A stretch of 58,835 nt of DNA from Streptomyces sp. A0642 (GCF_004795105.1 NZ_SSBL01000037.1:1-58835); one strand, 5' to 3'. Counted from the first letter of the stretch, positions 1 to 7,879 are shown. Program-made: numbers and translations. The notes: a model not told the origin generated them from the sequence alone.

Positions 1-825
1 CCCGCCGGCGAAGACGTCGTACAGGGGCAGCGTCTCCAGATGTACATAGCCGATGTGACAGTCACAGACGGCGAGCGGGCAGGCCCGCGGCCCCAACGCC
101 GCGCGGTAGCTGCCGTCGTAGAGGTTGCCCAGCTCGGCGCGGACGAAGTGGCAGCGGCGCACCGTCCCGTCACCGTCCACCGAGATCACCGACTCGCCGG
201 TCCGGCACGGCAGACCCGCCGAGCGGTGCGGATGGCGGCTGTACGGGAACAGCGGGTCGATCGCCGTCCACCGGTCCGCCTCCTCGTCCGTGTAGGTCTG
301 GCCCTCGGCGGCGTTGACCCAGAGGTAGACCTCCTCCGGCAGGGCCGCCCGCAGCCGCCGTGCCTCGTCGAGATGGCCGTCGAGCCCCACCACCCCCACG
401 CTGTGCCGGACCCCCAGGGACGCCAGCTCCCCGCACCGGGCGAGAAAGCGCTCGTACCGGGTCTGGCCGGGGTGGTACGTGCACCACAGAGCGATCTTGT
501 CGCGGTCCTCGGCCCCCGCCGCGGCCAGCCACTGCGTCCGGCCGCCGAGGTTCGTCTGGACGGCCACCCGGCGGACGTGCGGCAGCCGGGCCAGCCCGAC
601 CACCGCGCGGCGGTACCAGGAGCGGACCAGCGCCTCGCCCCACGGTGTGAACAGCACCGAGATCCGGTCATCGGTCTGCGCGGCCGCCCACGCCGTGAAG
701 CGCTCCAGCGCCGCCCGGTCCGCCCGCAGCTGGTCCCGGCTGTCGCGCCGCTTGGCGAACGGGCAGTACGGGCAGTCGTAGTCGCACGAGGCGAGCGGCC
801 CGCGGTAGAGGATCGTCAGGTCCAT
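1..825 (-). CDS. STM4011-family radical SAM protein (partial, C-terminus off the window)
   Basis: The first 275 residues are present; the reading frame runs off the left edge of the window. Near the N-terminus is a radical SAM cluster site, CDYDCPYC (C14, C18, C21), of the CX3CX2C type that holds a 4Fe-4S cluster and cleaves S-adenosylmethionine. Further Cys residues appear late (RCHF, RACPLAVCDCH, from about residue 230), as in radical SAM proteins with auxiliary clusters. The ATG at 825 lies 7 bp after the stop of the STM4012-like gene, so it is the last visible gene of the operon. Family assignment rests on these motifs plus the gene order. The substrate is unknown; I infer that it acts on a product of the same operon. 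Confidence 0.85.
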   Translation of the reverse strand, partial: MDLTILYRGPLASCDYDCPYCPFAKRRDSRDQLRADRAALERFTAWAAAQTDDRISVLFTPWGEALVRSWYRRAVVGLARLPHVRRVAVQTNLGGRTQWLAAAGAEDRDKIALWCTYHPGQTRYERFLARCGELASLGVRHSVGVVGLDGHLDEARRLRAALPEEVYLWVNAAEGQTYTDEEADRWTAIDPLFPYSRHPHRSAGLPCRTGESVISVDGDGTVRRCHFVRAELGNLYDGSYRAALGPRACPLAVCDCHIGYVHLETLPLYDVFAGG

Positions 826-832
826 GCGGGAC

Positions 833-2197
833 TCACTTCAGCTCGTACGCGGCCATCGCGGCCCGCACGGCAGGGGAGAAGAGGCCGGGGCCCAGGGCGT
901 CGGAGTGGGCGAGCCCCTCGGGCGACAGGCGCAGCAGGCCGTCGGCCGCCGCGCCCCCGTCGAGCCAGCCCCGCGCCTCGAACCGGGCGAGCTCCTCGGG
1001 GAAGTCCTCCGCGGGGTCCGTGCCGAAGCGCTCGCGGTACTCGGCCACGCGCAGGCCCGCGGCCTGGAGGACGGACTGCAGGAGGTGGCGGCGGCGCGCC
1101 TCGTCGCCGTCGGTGAACCGGCCGACCTCGGCGTGCGAGAAGTCCTCGGTGGCCGTGTAACGGTCGATGATGGACCGCACCTCGCGCATCTCCACCGCGT
1201 AGTCGAAGGAGTAATGCAGCTTCGACGTGTACGAACGGGCGCCGCAGCCCAGGCCGATCATGCCGTCCGTCTGGCAGGCGTAGTCGTCGGGGCCCTCGGT
1301 CCGCGGGGCCTCGGCGCGCCGGAACATCCGCATCGACACCTGCTCGTAGCCGTGGGCGAGGAGGTGATCGCGGCCGGCCCGGTACAGCCGCAGCCGCTGC
1401 TCGTCCCACGCGGCGTCAGCGGCCGCCGCGCCGGCGGCTCCGGCCCTGCCCAGGCCGGTCAGCGGACGGACGTAGAGCGGGTAGAGGTACAGCTCCTCGG
1501 GCCGCCACTGGAGTGCCGCGTCCAGCGAGGTGCGCCAGCTCCTCCCGGTCTGGCCGTCGATGCCGTAGATCAGGTCGATGTTGAGGACCGGGATGCGGCT
1601 GTCCCTGATCCGGGCGAGGGCCGTCTCGACGTCGGCGCGGTGCTGCGGGCGGACCGCCGCACGGGCCTCGGCGTCGATGAAGCTCTGCACACCGATGCTG
1701 ATCCGGGTCGTCCCGCGGTCGGCGAGGACGGCCAGCCGGTCGGCCGTCGCGGTCGACGGCGACGTCTCGACGGACAGCGGCACGGACCGCAGGTCGGCGC
1801 CCATGCGCTTCTCCGCGATGTCGCACAGGCGTTCCAGCTCCCCGGCGGTCAGGAACGTCGGTGTCCCTCCACCGAACGCGGCGGCGGCGAAGCGCACCGG
1901 TTCCCCGTCGCCCAGCGCTTCCCGCACGGCGGTGGCCTGCCGGTCCAGGGCGTCGAGGTAGCGGGTGGTGAGCTCGTCGGGCGCGCCGATGCGCGTGAAG
2001 AGGTTGCAGAAGCCGCAGCGGACCTCGCAGAAGGGGATGTGGAGGTAGAGCGAGAGCGCGTCCTTGCTCTCACCCGCCCACAGGTCGCTCAGTACGGGCC
2101 TCCCGCCGGGGTGTCCGGAGAGATCTCCGTACGCCGTCTTGTGCGGATAGGCGTAGACGTAGCTCTGGTACGGACGAGTGGTGTGCCGACTGGTCAT
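833..2197 (-). CDS. STM4012-family radical SAM protein (HemW-like)
   Basis: 454 residues. The segment LSLYLHIPFCEVRCGFCN carries the CX3CX2C motif (C57, C61, C64). It is preceded by the HemW/coproporphyrinogen-dehydrogenase-like IPFC context and followed by GGGTPTFL, a SAM-binding glycine stretch, and SIGVQSF. The chosen ATG overlaps the stop of the upstream STM4013-like gene (ATGA). Longer reading-frame extensions upstream only re-read that gene. HemW relatives bind haem or oxidise porphyrins, but the operon has no other haem gene, so true HemN activity is not supported. A role in modifying an operon-encoded protein is inference. Confidence 0.87.
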   Translation of the reverse strand: MTSRHTTRPYQSYVYAYPHKTAYGDLSGHPGGRPVLSDLWAGESKDALSLYLHIPFCEVRCGFCNLFTRIGAPDELTTRYLDALDRQATAVREALGDGEPVRFAAAAFGGGTPTFLTAGELERLCDIAEKRMGADLRSVPLSVETSPSTATADRLAVLADRGTTRISIGVQSFIDAEARAAVRPQHRADVETALARIRDSRIPVLNIDLIYGIDGQTGRSWRTSLDAALQWRPEELYLYPLYVRPLTGLGRAGAAGAAAADAAWDEQRLRLYRAGRDHLLAHGYEQVSMRMFRRAEAPRTEGPDDYACQTDGMIGLGCGARSYTSKLHYSFDYAVEMREVRSIIDRYTATEDFSHAEVGRFTDGDEARRRHLLQSVLQAAGLRVAEYRERFGTDPAEDFPEELARFEARGWLDGGAAADGLLRLSPEGLAHSDALGPGLFSPAVRAAMAAYELK

Positions 2198-3075
2198 CGT
2201 GCGGTGGCCCCCGGTTCCAGCGATTCGAGGAAGAAATGGGCGTACGGAACGGTCCAGACGGACTCGTGACCGAGCCGGTGACCGGTGTAGCCGTCGTCGC
2301 CGTACGCCGTGCCGTGGTCCGAGCAGACGATGGCGAAGGCCCGGCGGCGGCTGCTCGCGGCGGCGAAGAGGCGGCCGATGTGGGCGTCCACGTACTCCAG
2401 CGCGGCGGCGTGGGTGGCGCGGCTGTCGCCCGCGTCGCGGGCCGCGCCCGGCAGGTGGAACCAGTTCGGCTGGTGCAGCGCGGACACATTGACGAAGAGG
2501 AACAGCCTTCGGCCGGCCGGGAGTTCCCGGACGACGCGCTCGGCACGGTCCACCTGTGCCTCGAACGAGACGGGCGAGGCCACGCCGAACTCCGGCTCCC
2601 AGTGTGCCTCCTGGAACAGCCCGGGCAGCACGGAGCCGAGGGGGGCCCGCCGGTTGAAGAACCCCACCCCGCCGATGCACACCGTGCGATAACCCTCCCC
2701 GGCCAGCGCCGAGACCAGGTCGGGCGCGTCGAAGACGAACGTGCGGTCCGCCGTGGTCTCACTGCCGGCGAACCGGGCGGCGAACAGCCGGGGATGCGGT
2801 CCGGGGGCGGCCGGTGTGGGGAGGAACCCCGCGAAGATCGCCTGGTGCGAGGCATAGGTGAAGCTCCCGGGAGCATGCCGCTTCTCCCAGACGCCGCCCG
2901 GGAGGTGCCGGGCCAGATTCGGGATGCGCCCGGCGGCGGCGAGCTCCGCCGCGACGTCGTACCGCAGCGTGTCCAGGGTGACGAGCAGCAGATCGTGGCT
3001 GCCCACGACCTCGCTCATGTCGGGATCGGCGGCGCCCGTGGCACCGGAAAGGGGCTCAGGGGGTGGTGCTGACAC
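2194..3075 (-). CDS. STM4013-family alkaline-phosphatase-superfamily hydrolase
   Basis: 293 residues of the sulfatase/phosphodiesterase fold. DLLLVTLDTLRYDV near residues 28-41 gives the first metal-binding Asp and Thr. GSFTYASHQAIFAGFLP near 70-86 is a nucleophile region. CSDHGTAYGDDGY (from C251) followed by GHRLGHE gives the late Asp/His metal ligands. A GTG start is chosen because AAGGA sits seven bases upstream; an internal ATG at 3018 has no comparable site. The start overlaps the ATP-grasp gene by 20 bp and the stop overlaps the next ATG, implying coupled translation. No signal peptide is seen, so the protein is probably cytosolic. The substrate is unknown. Confidence 0.85.
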   Translation of the reverse strand: MSAPPPEPLSGATGAADPDMSEVVGSHDLLLVTLDTLRYDVAAELAAAGRIPNLARHLPGGVWEKRHAPGSFTYASHQAIFAGFLPTPAAPGPHPRLFAARFAGSETTADRTFVFDAPDLVSALAGEGYRTVCIGGVGFFNRRAPLGSVLPGLFQEAHWEPEFGVASPVSFEAQVDRAERVVRELPAGRRLFLFVNVSALHQPNWFHLPGAARDAGDSRATHAAALEYVDAHIGRLFAAASSRRRAFAIVCSDHGTAYGDDGYTGHRLGHESVWTVPYAHFFLESLEPGATAR

Positions 3076-4201
3076 GGTGGTTCCTTGCTCGGTTCAGTAC
3101 GGCGGCGACCTGCGCCGCATAGGTGTCCAGGCCTTCGGCGCCGCTGCCCGGCAGACCGGTCAGCCGCGGCAGGAGATCGCCGAAGGCGTTGACCTCGCCG
3201 ACGGCGAAGCTCCGCCAGCCGGTGGCCGGCAGCAGATCGACGCCCACGCACAGCGTGTCCGGGAAGGCCGCGGCCGCCCTCTCGCAGACCGCCAGCACCT
3301 CGCTCCACGTGCCCCCGGCCGTCTCGACGGCGGCCCGCACCTCGTCGAGATCGCCGCGCGCACCGCCGAGGTGCAGATTGGTCATGGGGGAGCGGCTCGT
3401 GCGCACGACCGCGTGGGTCGCCCGGCCCTCGACCACCACGACCCGCAGATCCGCGACCCGGCCGCGCTGCGCCGCCTTGGGTATCCACCGCTCGATGTGC
3501 AGTCCGTCAGGGGCGAGCGCGTCGACGATCGCCCCGACCTCCCGCTCCGTCGTGAGGCGGCGTACCCGCAGCGAGTTGTACAGACGGCCGGACAGGTCCC
3601 GTTCGACCGAGGTGGCTGCCCGGACCCGGCCGGGACCGGCCGTTTCCACGGCCATCACTCCGGAGGCGGACGACCCGTGCGCGGGCTTCACGAACACCCG
3701 CGGCATGCGGCGGTCCCCCATCAGCGCCCGCACATCCGCCCATCCCCGCACAGGGGACGCGTCCGGCCCCGACGTCGGGGAGGCGGGCACGGGGACGCCC
3801 GCGGCGTCCAGGGCACGGTGACACAGGCGCTTGTCGAAGAGCACCGCGATGTCCCCGGCGCCGTCCAGCAGGAGCGCCCCGGCCGTCGTCGCGGCCCGGT
3901 TCACCTCCCGTACGGCGGAGGTGAACCGCGCGTACCAGAGGGCCGAACCCTCCACCCGCGTCGGGTCGTCGACCCCGCGCAGCAGACGGTCGATCTCCGG
4001 GTCCTCGCCGGGCGAATCGATGCGAACGGTCTCCCCGGGCAGGAGGTCCACCTCCCCCTTCAGCACGTCGCGCCACGGCAGCAGCCGGGCCGGCGGCAGC
4101 CCGGCGGCGCGCACCGCGTCCTGGAAGAGGCCGACCCGGCGGCTGCCAGGGTTGCCGACCACCGCCAGCCGCGGCGGGCCGCTACTCGCTGACGGCGACA
4201 T
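3056..4201 (-). CDS. STM4014-family ATP-grasp protein
   Basis: 381 residues with an ATP-grasp layout like RimK or glutathione synthetase. VFVKPAHGSSASG (about 169-181) is the nucleotide-binding Lys and glycine loop. A basic strand is followed by RSPMTNLHLGG (270-280). VGVDLLP...GEVNAFGDL (319-342) supplies the Mg-binding Asp, Glu and Asn. Such enzymes activate a carboxylate by phosphorylation and join it to an amine, thiol or hydroxyl. The gene overlaps the preceding 52-residue gene by 20 bp and the following hydrolase gene by 20 bp. The small upstream product and the LRR protein end in Ser-Glu, so a C-terminal or side-chain carboxylate there is a possible substrate; that is inference. Confidence 0.82.
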   Translation of the reverse strand: MSPSASSGPPRLAVVGNPGSRRVGLFQDAVRAAGLPPARLLPWRDVLKGEVDLLPGETVRIDSPGEDPEIDRLLRGVDDPTRVEGSALWYARFTSAVREVNRAATTAGALLLDGAGDIAVLFDKRLCHRALDAAGVPVPASPTSGPDASPVRGWADVRALMGDRRMPRVFVKPAHGSSASGVMAVETAGPGRVRAATSVERDLSGRLYNSLRVRRLTTEREVGAIVDALAPDGLHIERWIPKAAQRGRVADLRVVVVEGRATHAVVRTSRSPMTNLHLGGARGDLDEVRAAVETAGGTWSEVLAVCERAAAAFPDTLCVGVDLLPATGWRSFAVGEVNAFGDLLPRLTGLPGSGAEGLDTYAAQVAAVLNRARNHRVSTTP

Positions 4202-4340
4202 AGCGGGGGTCGTCGTCCTCGGGGTCCCAGGGGTCCGCGTCGTCGGGCAGGGCAGCCAGGTCCGGACCGTCCTCGCCCGGCCGCGGCAGGGTGAAGACGG
4301 GCAGACCGTGGAAGGTCTCGGGATGCTCGATATCCGTCAT
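4182..4340 (-). CDS. 52-residue protein sharing head and tail with the STM4015-like protein
   Basis: A 52-residue acidic protein beginning MTDIEHPETFHGLPVF and ending DPWDPEDDDPRYVAVSE. GAGTGAGGACGCG precedes the ATG, giving a usable ribosome site, and the gene starts 7 bp after the LRR gene stop. Its head resembles the LRR protein head (MSDADHLHELLGLPAVDF), and both continue into GED. Its last 17 residues match the LRR protein tail in the pattern (E/D)PW...RYV..SE. It therefore looks like the LRR protein with the repeats removed. Hydrophobic leader-like start, Asp/Glu-rich end and neighbouring radical SAM and ATP-grasp genes fit a modified-peptide precursor. No known precursor family is recognised, and function is not shown. 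Confidence 0.75.
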   Translation of the reverse strand: MTDIEHPETFHGLPVFTLPRPGEDGPDLAALPDDADPWDPEDDDPRYVAVSE

Positions 4341-4347
4341 CGCGTCC

Positions 4348-5301
4348 TCACTCCGAGGCCGTGACGTACCGGCCCTCGGCGCCGCTGTCGCCCCACGGCT
4401 CACAGCGTTCCGACAGATCCACCCGCACACCGTGCGGTTCCAGCGCCTCCCTGACCCGGCGCTCCATGGGCTCGGTGAGGAAGTGGTGGTGCAGATCGAG
4501 GACGTCGAGATGGGTCAGCGGCTGGCCCTCGAGCAGCGCCGCCGCCCCCTCGTCGCCGAGCGTGCCGCAGGAGAGGTCGAGAGTGCGCAGCCGGGCCACG
4601 AGCGGAGCCGAGGCGACGGCTGCCGCGATCTCGTTCTCCACCTCGCTGTTGCGCAGACCGAGATGGTGCAGGGCCGGGAAGCGCGTCCCGGAAAGAAGCG
4701 GCGCCAGATCCGCCACCTCGGTGTCGCCCCCGTACGCGGAGACGCCGAGCCAGAGGTCGAGCCGCTCCAGCGCGGGCAGTTCACTGTCCAGCACTCCGCG
4801 CACCACCTCTGCCGGCAGCCCGCCCGCCTCGATGGTGAGCGAGCGCAGCCGCTCGTGCTTCGTGGCCGGGAAGACGAGCTCGGAACCGCCGCGCACCCCC
4901 AACTCCACCAGCGCGGGGAAGGCGGTGAGCAGTGCGGTGACGTCGCTCTGCTCGATCCAGGAGATCTCCGCCTCCTCCGCCGTCAGATCGCCGACGAACA
5001 CCGCTTCCAGCGACGTCAGCCGCTCGGCTGCGGCGATGACGAGACCGATCGGATACGACGACTTCTCCTCGTACGACTCGCCCCACTGACCGATGATCAG
5101 TGCGCGGACGCCGGCCGGATCCACCTCGTCCAGGAACGCGGCGAACTCCTGCTCCCAGGTGCGGTCCTCGTCCTCGTACGGCTCGATCGAAACGCGCCAG
5201 GCCGCCGCGCCGGCGGCCGGCCGGGGGCTGTCGTCCTCCCCGGACTGGAAGTCGACGGCCGGAAGGCCGAGCAGTTCGTGCAGGTGGTCCGCATCGGACA
5301 T
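4348..5301 (-). CDS. STM4015-family leucine-rich-repeat protein
   Basis: 317 residues. After a head of about 50 residues the middle reads as leucine-rich repeats: LTSLEAVFVGDL, FPALVELGVRGG, HERLRSLTIEAGG, LPALERLDLWLG, FPALHHLGLRNS, VARLRTLDLSCG, LTHLDVLDLHHH. The C-terminus ends RCEPWGDSGAEGRYVTASE. The ATG at 5301 is preceded by CAGGAG nine bases away, better than an upstream in-frame ATG at 5343. It is the first gene of the five-enzyme operon. LRR proteins usually bind other proteins, so it may present the tail to the enzymes or be their target. Head and tail are shared with the 52-residue product that follows. Confidence 0.85.
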   Translation of the reverse strand: MSDADHLHELLGLPAVDFQSGEDDSPRPAAGAAAWRVSIEPYEDEDRTWEQEFAAFLDEVDPAGVRALIIGQWGESYEEKSSYPIGLVIAAAERLTSLEAVFVGDLTAEEAEISWIEQSDVTALLTAFPALVELGVRGGSELVFPATKHERLRSLTIEAGGLPAEVVRGVLDSELPALERLDLWLGVSAYGGDTEVADLAPLLSGTRFPALHHLGLRNSEVENEIAAAVASAPLVARLRTLDLSCGTLGDEGAAALLEGQPLTHLDVLDLHHHFLTEPMERRVREALEPHGVRVDLSERCEPWGDSGAEGRYVTASE

Positions 5302-5343
5302 GGCCCTGATCTCCTGATGACGGCGACGGAATGATGTCCGCAA

Positions 5344-5366
5344 GGTCTATCAAGGCCCACTGACAA
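5344..5366 (-). promoter_or_regulatory. RecA-NDp/PafBC-like promoter of the STM4015 operon
   Basis: On the minus strand TTGTCAGTG (5358-5366) is followed by 8 bases and TAGACC (5344-5349). The DNA-damage promoter described in mycobacteria and Streptomyces is TTGTCRGTG-N8-TAnnnT; this site departs only at the last base. The expected transcription start is about 36 bp before the gene start. Confidence 0.6.
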
Positions 5367-5406
5367 GGGGGCGACCGGCCCCGGCCGCCGACGCGCTCGC
5401 CGCCGA

Positions 5407-5429
5407 TTGTCAGACCCCCGCCGTAGCGT
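5407..5429 (+). promoter_or_regulatory. Divergent RecA-NDp-like promoter
   Basis: TTGTCAGAC (5407-5415), 8 bases, then TAGCGT (5424-5429). Spacing is the same as in the opposing minus-strand promoter, and the downstream element fits TAnnnT fully. The upstream element differs from TTGTCRGTG at two bases. It would serve the gene starting at 5478. Confidence 0.45.
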
Positions 5430-5477
5430 TTTCCACGTGGCCGGCACAGCGGGTGCCGCCGCGGAGGGGAGACGTCT

Positions 5478-5804
5478 GTGTACCGGCAGGGCGACGTACT
5501 GATCATGGCGCTGGAGGAGTCCGCGGTGCCCGCGAATCTCCTGGAGGCACCCGGCGAACTGCGCGACGGACGCGGCCGGCTGGTGCTCGCGCTCGGCGAG
5601 GTCACCGGGCACGCGCACGCGGTGCCGGGGCCCGGACGGCTGATACGGGAGGGCGGGGTGTTCGGCCCGATGCTTCTCCACCTCCCCGACGGCGGGCGCG
5701 TGGTGCACGAGGAACACGCGGTGATCTCGCTGCCGAAGGGCTGGTTCAGGGTCGTGCGTCAGCGCGAGTACGCACCGGGGGCCGTCCGCATCGTCGCGGA
5801 CTGA
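5478..5804 (+). CDS. Hypothetical protein, 108 aa
   Basis: A GTG start follows GGAGGGGAGACGTCT, a good ribosome site. The product opens MYRQGDVLIMALEE and contains GEVTGHAHAVPGPG and HEEHAVISLPKGWFRVVRQREY. This pattern of a short beta-rich protein with several His residues suggests a small globular domain, but I do not recognise the family. There is no signal peptide or membrane segment. It is followed 76 bp later by a DUF6745 gene on the same strand, probably in one transcript. It shares its upstream region with the STM401x operon, and the matching promoters suggest co-regulation. Confidence 0.75.
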   Translation: MYRQGDVLIMALEESAVPANLLEAPGELRDGRGRLVLALGEVTGHAHAVPGPGRLIREGGVFGPMLLHLPDGGRVVHEEHAVISLPKGWFRVVRQREYAPGAVRIVAD

Positions 5805-5880
5805 GGACCGGGACGCTCACCCACTCGGAAGCACCAGCAACACAGACCACAGGACCAGAGGAACAGGGGACGGGGAACCG

Positions 5881-6882
5881 ATGCAGTACGTGGACTCTTG
5901 GCGGGCCGTGGCGGCGGCGACCGGCACGGCGGACCGGAAGGCGGCCGAGGACGGGGTGCGGCTGGCCTACCGCGGCGCGGGCCTCGCGGAGCCGGCGGAG
6001 TTCGTCTGGGCCGATTCGCCCAGGGCCGCCGTCGAGGCGGTGGAGAAGCTGACCGATCCCGGGCGGTCCGTCCGGGACGAGGTGCGGACCCGGCCCTGGG
6101 CGGAGGAACGGCGCCGTATGTACGACGAGTTGGGACCGGCCGGCTGGTCGGCTCTGTGGTCCGCCACCGGCGCCCAGCTCTGGGAGACCACGTCGGCGCT
6201 CGCCGACCGGATACGGGCCGGGGTCGTGGCGGACCTCGCCGTGCGGCCCGAGGACGAGTCGGATGTCCGGCTGCTCCTGCTCGACGCCGTCCTGGGCCAG
6301 CACGACGCGGCCTGGCTCGCCGCCTTCGACGGCCGGGGCGACCGGCTCGACGGGCTCGCGGCCGTCGCGAGGAACGCGGGCTGGTGGTGGCCCTATGAGC
6401 GCACCGTGGTGATGAGCGAACGCCCCGAGGTGCTGCACCGCGACGAGGCGGGCCGCCTGGACAGCGGCGAGGGGCCCGCACTCGCCTACCGCGACGGCTT
6501 CGCCCTGTACGCCTGGCGTGGCATGCCGGTGCCCGCCTCATTCCTCGCTGAGCTGGGCGCACTGACTCCCGACCGCATCCGCGCCGAGGACAACGCGGAG
6601 CTGCGCCGCGTGATGCTGGAGTTCTACGGGTACGACCGCTATCTCACCGAGTCCGGGGCCGAACCGGTGCACCGGGACGAGACGGGCGTCCTCTGGCGGA
6701 TCCCGCTCGACGGGGACGAGGACGTGGTCATGGTGGAAGTGGTCAACTCCACGCCGGAGCCGGACGGGACGCACCGTACGTACTGGCTGCGGGTTCCGCC
6801 GCGCACCAGGACCGCGAAGGAGGGCGTCGCGTGGACCTTCGGGCTCCAGGGCGAGTCGTACGCGCCGGTGCGGCAGACCTGA
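5881..6882 (+). CDS. DUF6745-like protein, 333 aa
   Basis: 333 residues from ATG; the run ACAGGGGACGGGGAACCG before it gives a weak ribosome site. The sequence has a Trp-rich centre (GWWWPYERTVVMSERPEVLHRDEAGRL), YRDGFALYAWRG, then a C-terminal ELRRVMLEFYGYDRYL and WRIPLDGDEDVVMVEVVNSTPEPDG. These features match actinobacterial DUF6745 proteins as I remember them; their biochemical role is unknown. It is cytosolic by appearance, with no signal peptide or membrane segments. It follows the 108-residue gene and probably belongs to the same transcript. The stop codon lies in the first unit of a short CCTGACCGG repeat. Confidence 0.75.
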   Translation: MQYVDSWRAVAAATGTADRKAAEDGVRLAYRGAGLAEPAEFVWADSPRAAVEAVEKLTDPGRSVRDEVRTRPWAEERRRMYDELGPAGWSALWSATGAQLWETTSALADRIRAGVVADLAVRPEDESDVRLLLLDAVLGQHDAAWLAAFDGRGDRLDGLAAVARNAGWWWPYERTVVMSERPEVLHRDEAGRLDSGEGPALAYRDGFALYAWRGMPVPASFLAELGALTPDRIRAEDNAELRRVMLEFYGYDRYLTESGAEPVHRDETGVLWRIPLDGDEDVVMVEVVNSTPEPDGTHRTYWLRVPPRTRTAKEGVAWTFGLQGESYAPVRQT

Positions 6883-6904
6883 CCGGCCTGACCGGCCTGA
6901 CCCG
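6878..6904 (+). repeat. 9-bp tandem repeat overlapping a stop codon
   Basis: CCTGACCGG occurs twice (6878-6886, 6887-6895) followed by CCTGACCCGG. The first unit contains the TGA of the preceding gene. Confidence 0.7.
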
Positions 6905-7074
6905 GCCCGGCCGGGGCAGGGTCGGAGCGGGCCGCCGGCACCGTGCGGCGGGCCCGGCGCACGGCCGTCTAGGCATCGGGTCTCCCGGCACCACGCCGGC
7001 GAGGTGTCCGGCGCACGGCCGTCGAGGGATTCCGGCGTCGGAGCCTCAGGCCGTGGAGGCTCCCGCTGCGAGGT

Positions 7075-7146
7075 CCTCAAGCCGCCAAGCCGTGAAGCCC
7101 TCAAGCCGTGAAGTGCTCAAGCCGCCAAGCCGCCAAGCCCTCAAGC
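7075..7146. repeat. Degenerate tandem repeat of CAAGCCG-type units
   Basis: Repeated CAAGCCG, CCAAGC and GTGAAG units fill the stretch directly beyond the TetR gene's 3' end. Nothing else is seen in the 266 bp between the DUF6745 gene and the TetR gene. It is one of several short-period repeats in this window. Confidence 0.75.
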
Positions 7147-7148
7147 AT

Positions 7149-7760
7149 TCACGCCGTCAGGGTCTCGTGGTCGATGCCCAGTTCCCGGGCCAGGGCCTCC
7201 TCGGCCCAGTCCAGCATCGTGGCCCGGGACAGCGGACCGGCGTACGACGTCATCTGCACCGCCAGACCGTCCAGCAGAGCGGTCAGCCGCCAGGCGACGG
7301 ACATCGGGTCGTCGCACTCGAACTCACCTGCCGCCGCGCCCTCTTCGATGACCTCGGCCAGCTCCGCCTTCCACTGCTGGTCGAGATCGCCCGCGACATT
7401 GCGCAGCGCCGGGTCGCGAAGGGAAGCGGCCCAGCCCTCGATCCACAGCCGCCAGCCCTTGGCCTGGCCGGTCGGCGCGTACCAGCGCACGGCGGCACGC
7501 AGTCGGCGGACCGCGCTGGTGCGCCGGCTCAACAGCTTGCGCAGATGGGCGAGATCGGCCTCGGCGGCGTGTGCGAAGGCGGCGGCGACCAGTTTCTCCT
7601 TGGTGGAGAAGTGATAGAGCACCAGGGCGTTGCTCACCCCGAGCACGGACGCCACATCGGCGATCCGCACGGCCGCCACACCCCGTACCTCGATCTGCTC
7701 GATGGCAGCGCGCAGGAGCTCCTCGCGTCGCTCCGCCACACCCAACCGCACTCTTGCCAC
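7149..7760 (-). CDS. TetR/AcrR-family transcriptional regulator
   Basis: 203 residues. The N-terminus holds a TetR DNA-binding domain: RREELLRAAIEQIEVRGVAAVRIADVASVLGVSNALVLYHFSTKEKLVAAAF in order, with the HTH at about 33-52. The C-terminal ligand domain (WRLWIEGWAASLRDPALR, WRLTALLDGLAVQM) resembles BetI/TetR_C domains. A GTG start is chosen: a TAGGGT -10 box lies six bases upstream, placing transcription at the start codon itself. It lies 119 bp downstream of the dehydrogenase gene on the same strand, which carries a palindromic operator, so it may repress that gene. The effector is unknown. Confidence 0.9.
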   Translation of the reverse strand: MARVRLGVAERREELLRAAIEQIEVRGVAAVRIADVASVLGVSNALVLYHFSTKEKLVAAAFAHAAEADLAHLRKLLSRRTSAVRRLRAAVRWYAPTGQAKGWRLWIEGWAASLRDPALRNVAGDLDQQWKAELAEVIEEGAAAGEFECDDPMSVAWRLTALLDGLAVQMTSYAGPLSRATMLDWAEEALARELGIDHETLTA

Positions 7761-7766
7761 GGCGTC

Positions 7767-7772
7767 ACCCTA
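7767..7772 (-). promoter_or_regulatory. -10 box for a leaderless TetR transcript
   Basis: TAGGGT on the minus strand ends six bases before the GTG start. The same TAGGGT-N6-start arrangement occurs at 30295 and 30727. Confidence 0.5.
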
Positions 7773-7879
7773 ACCAATGCCCGATCCGGAGCAGGCCGCG
7801 GGCGGGAGGGGACACGGGCCGGCCGCGCCATCTCGACCCGCGCCGTCCCCACCCGCCCAGCCCGTGGCCTGGCCGCCCG

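Noticed and set aside
40..1116. Long plus-strand open frame opposite the radical SAM genes
   Set aside because: It is Arg/Pro/Ala-rich with no domain and lies opposite two clear radical SAM genes; typical of high-GC antisense frames.
833..2197. STM4012-like protein as a haem-biosynthesis HemN/HemW enzyme
   Set aside because: The core is HemW-like, but no haem gene is near and the operon context is the STM401x set.
2198..2680. N-terminal extension of the STM4012-like protein
   Set aside because: The extension re-reads the hydrolase gene in another frame, and the ATG at 2197 has the ATGA overlap expected.
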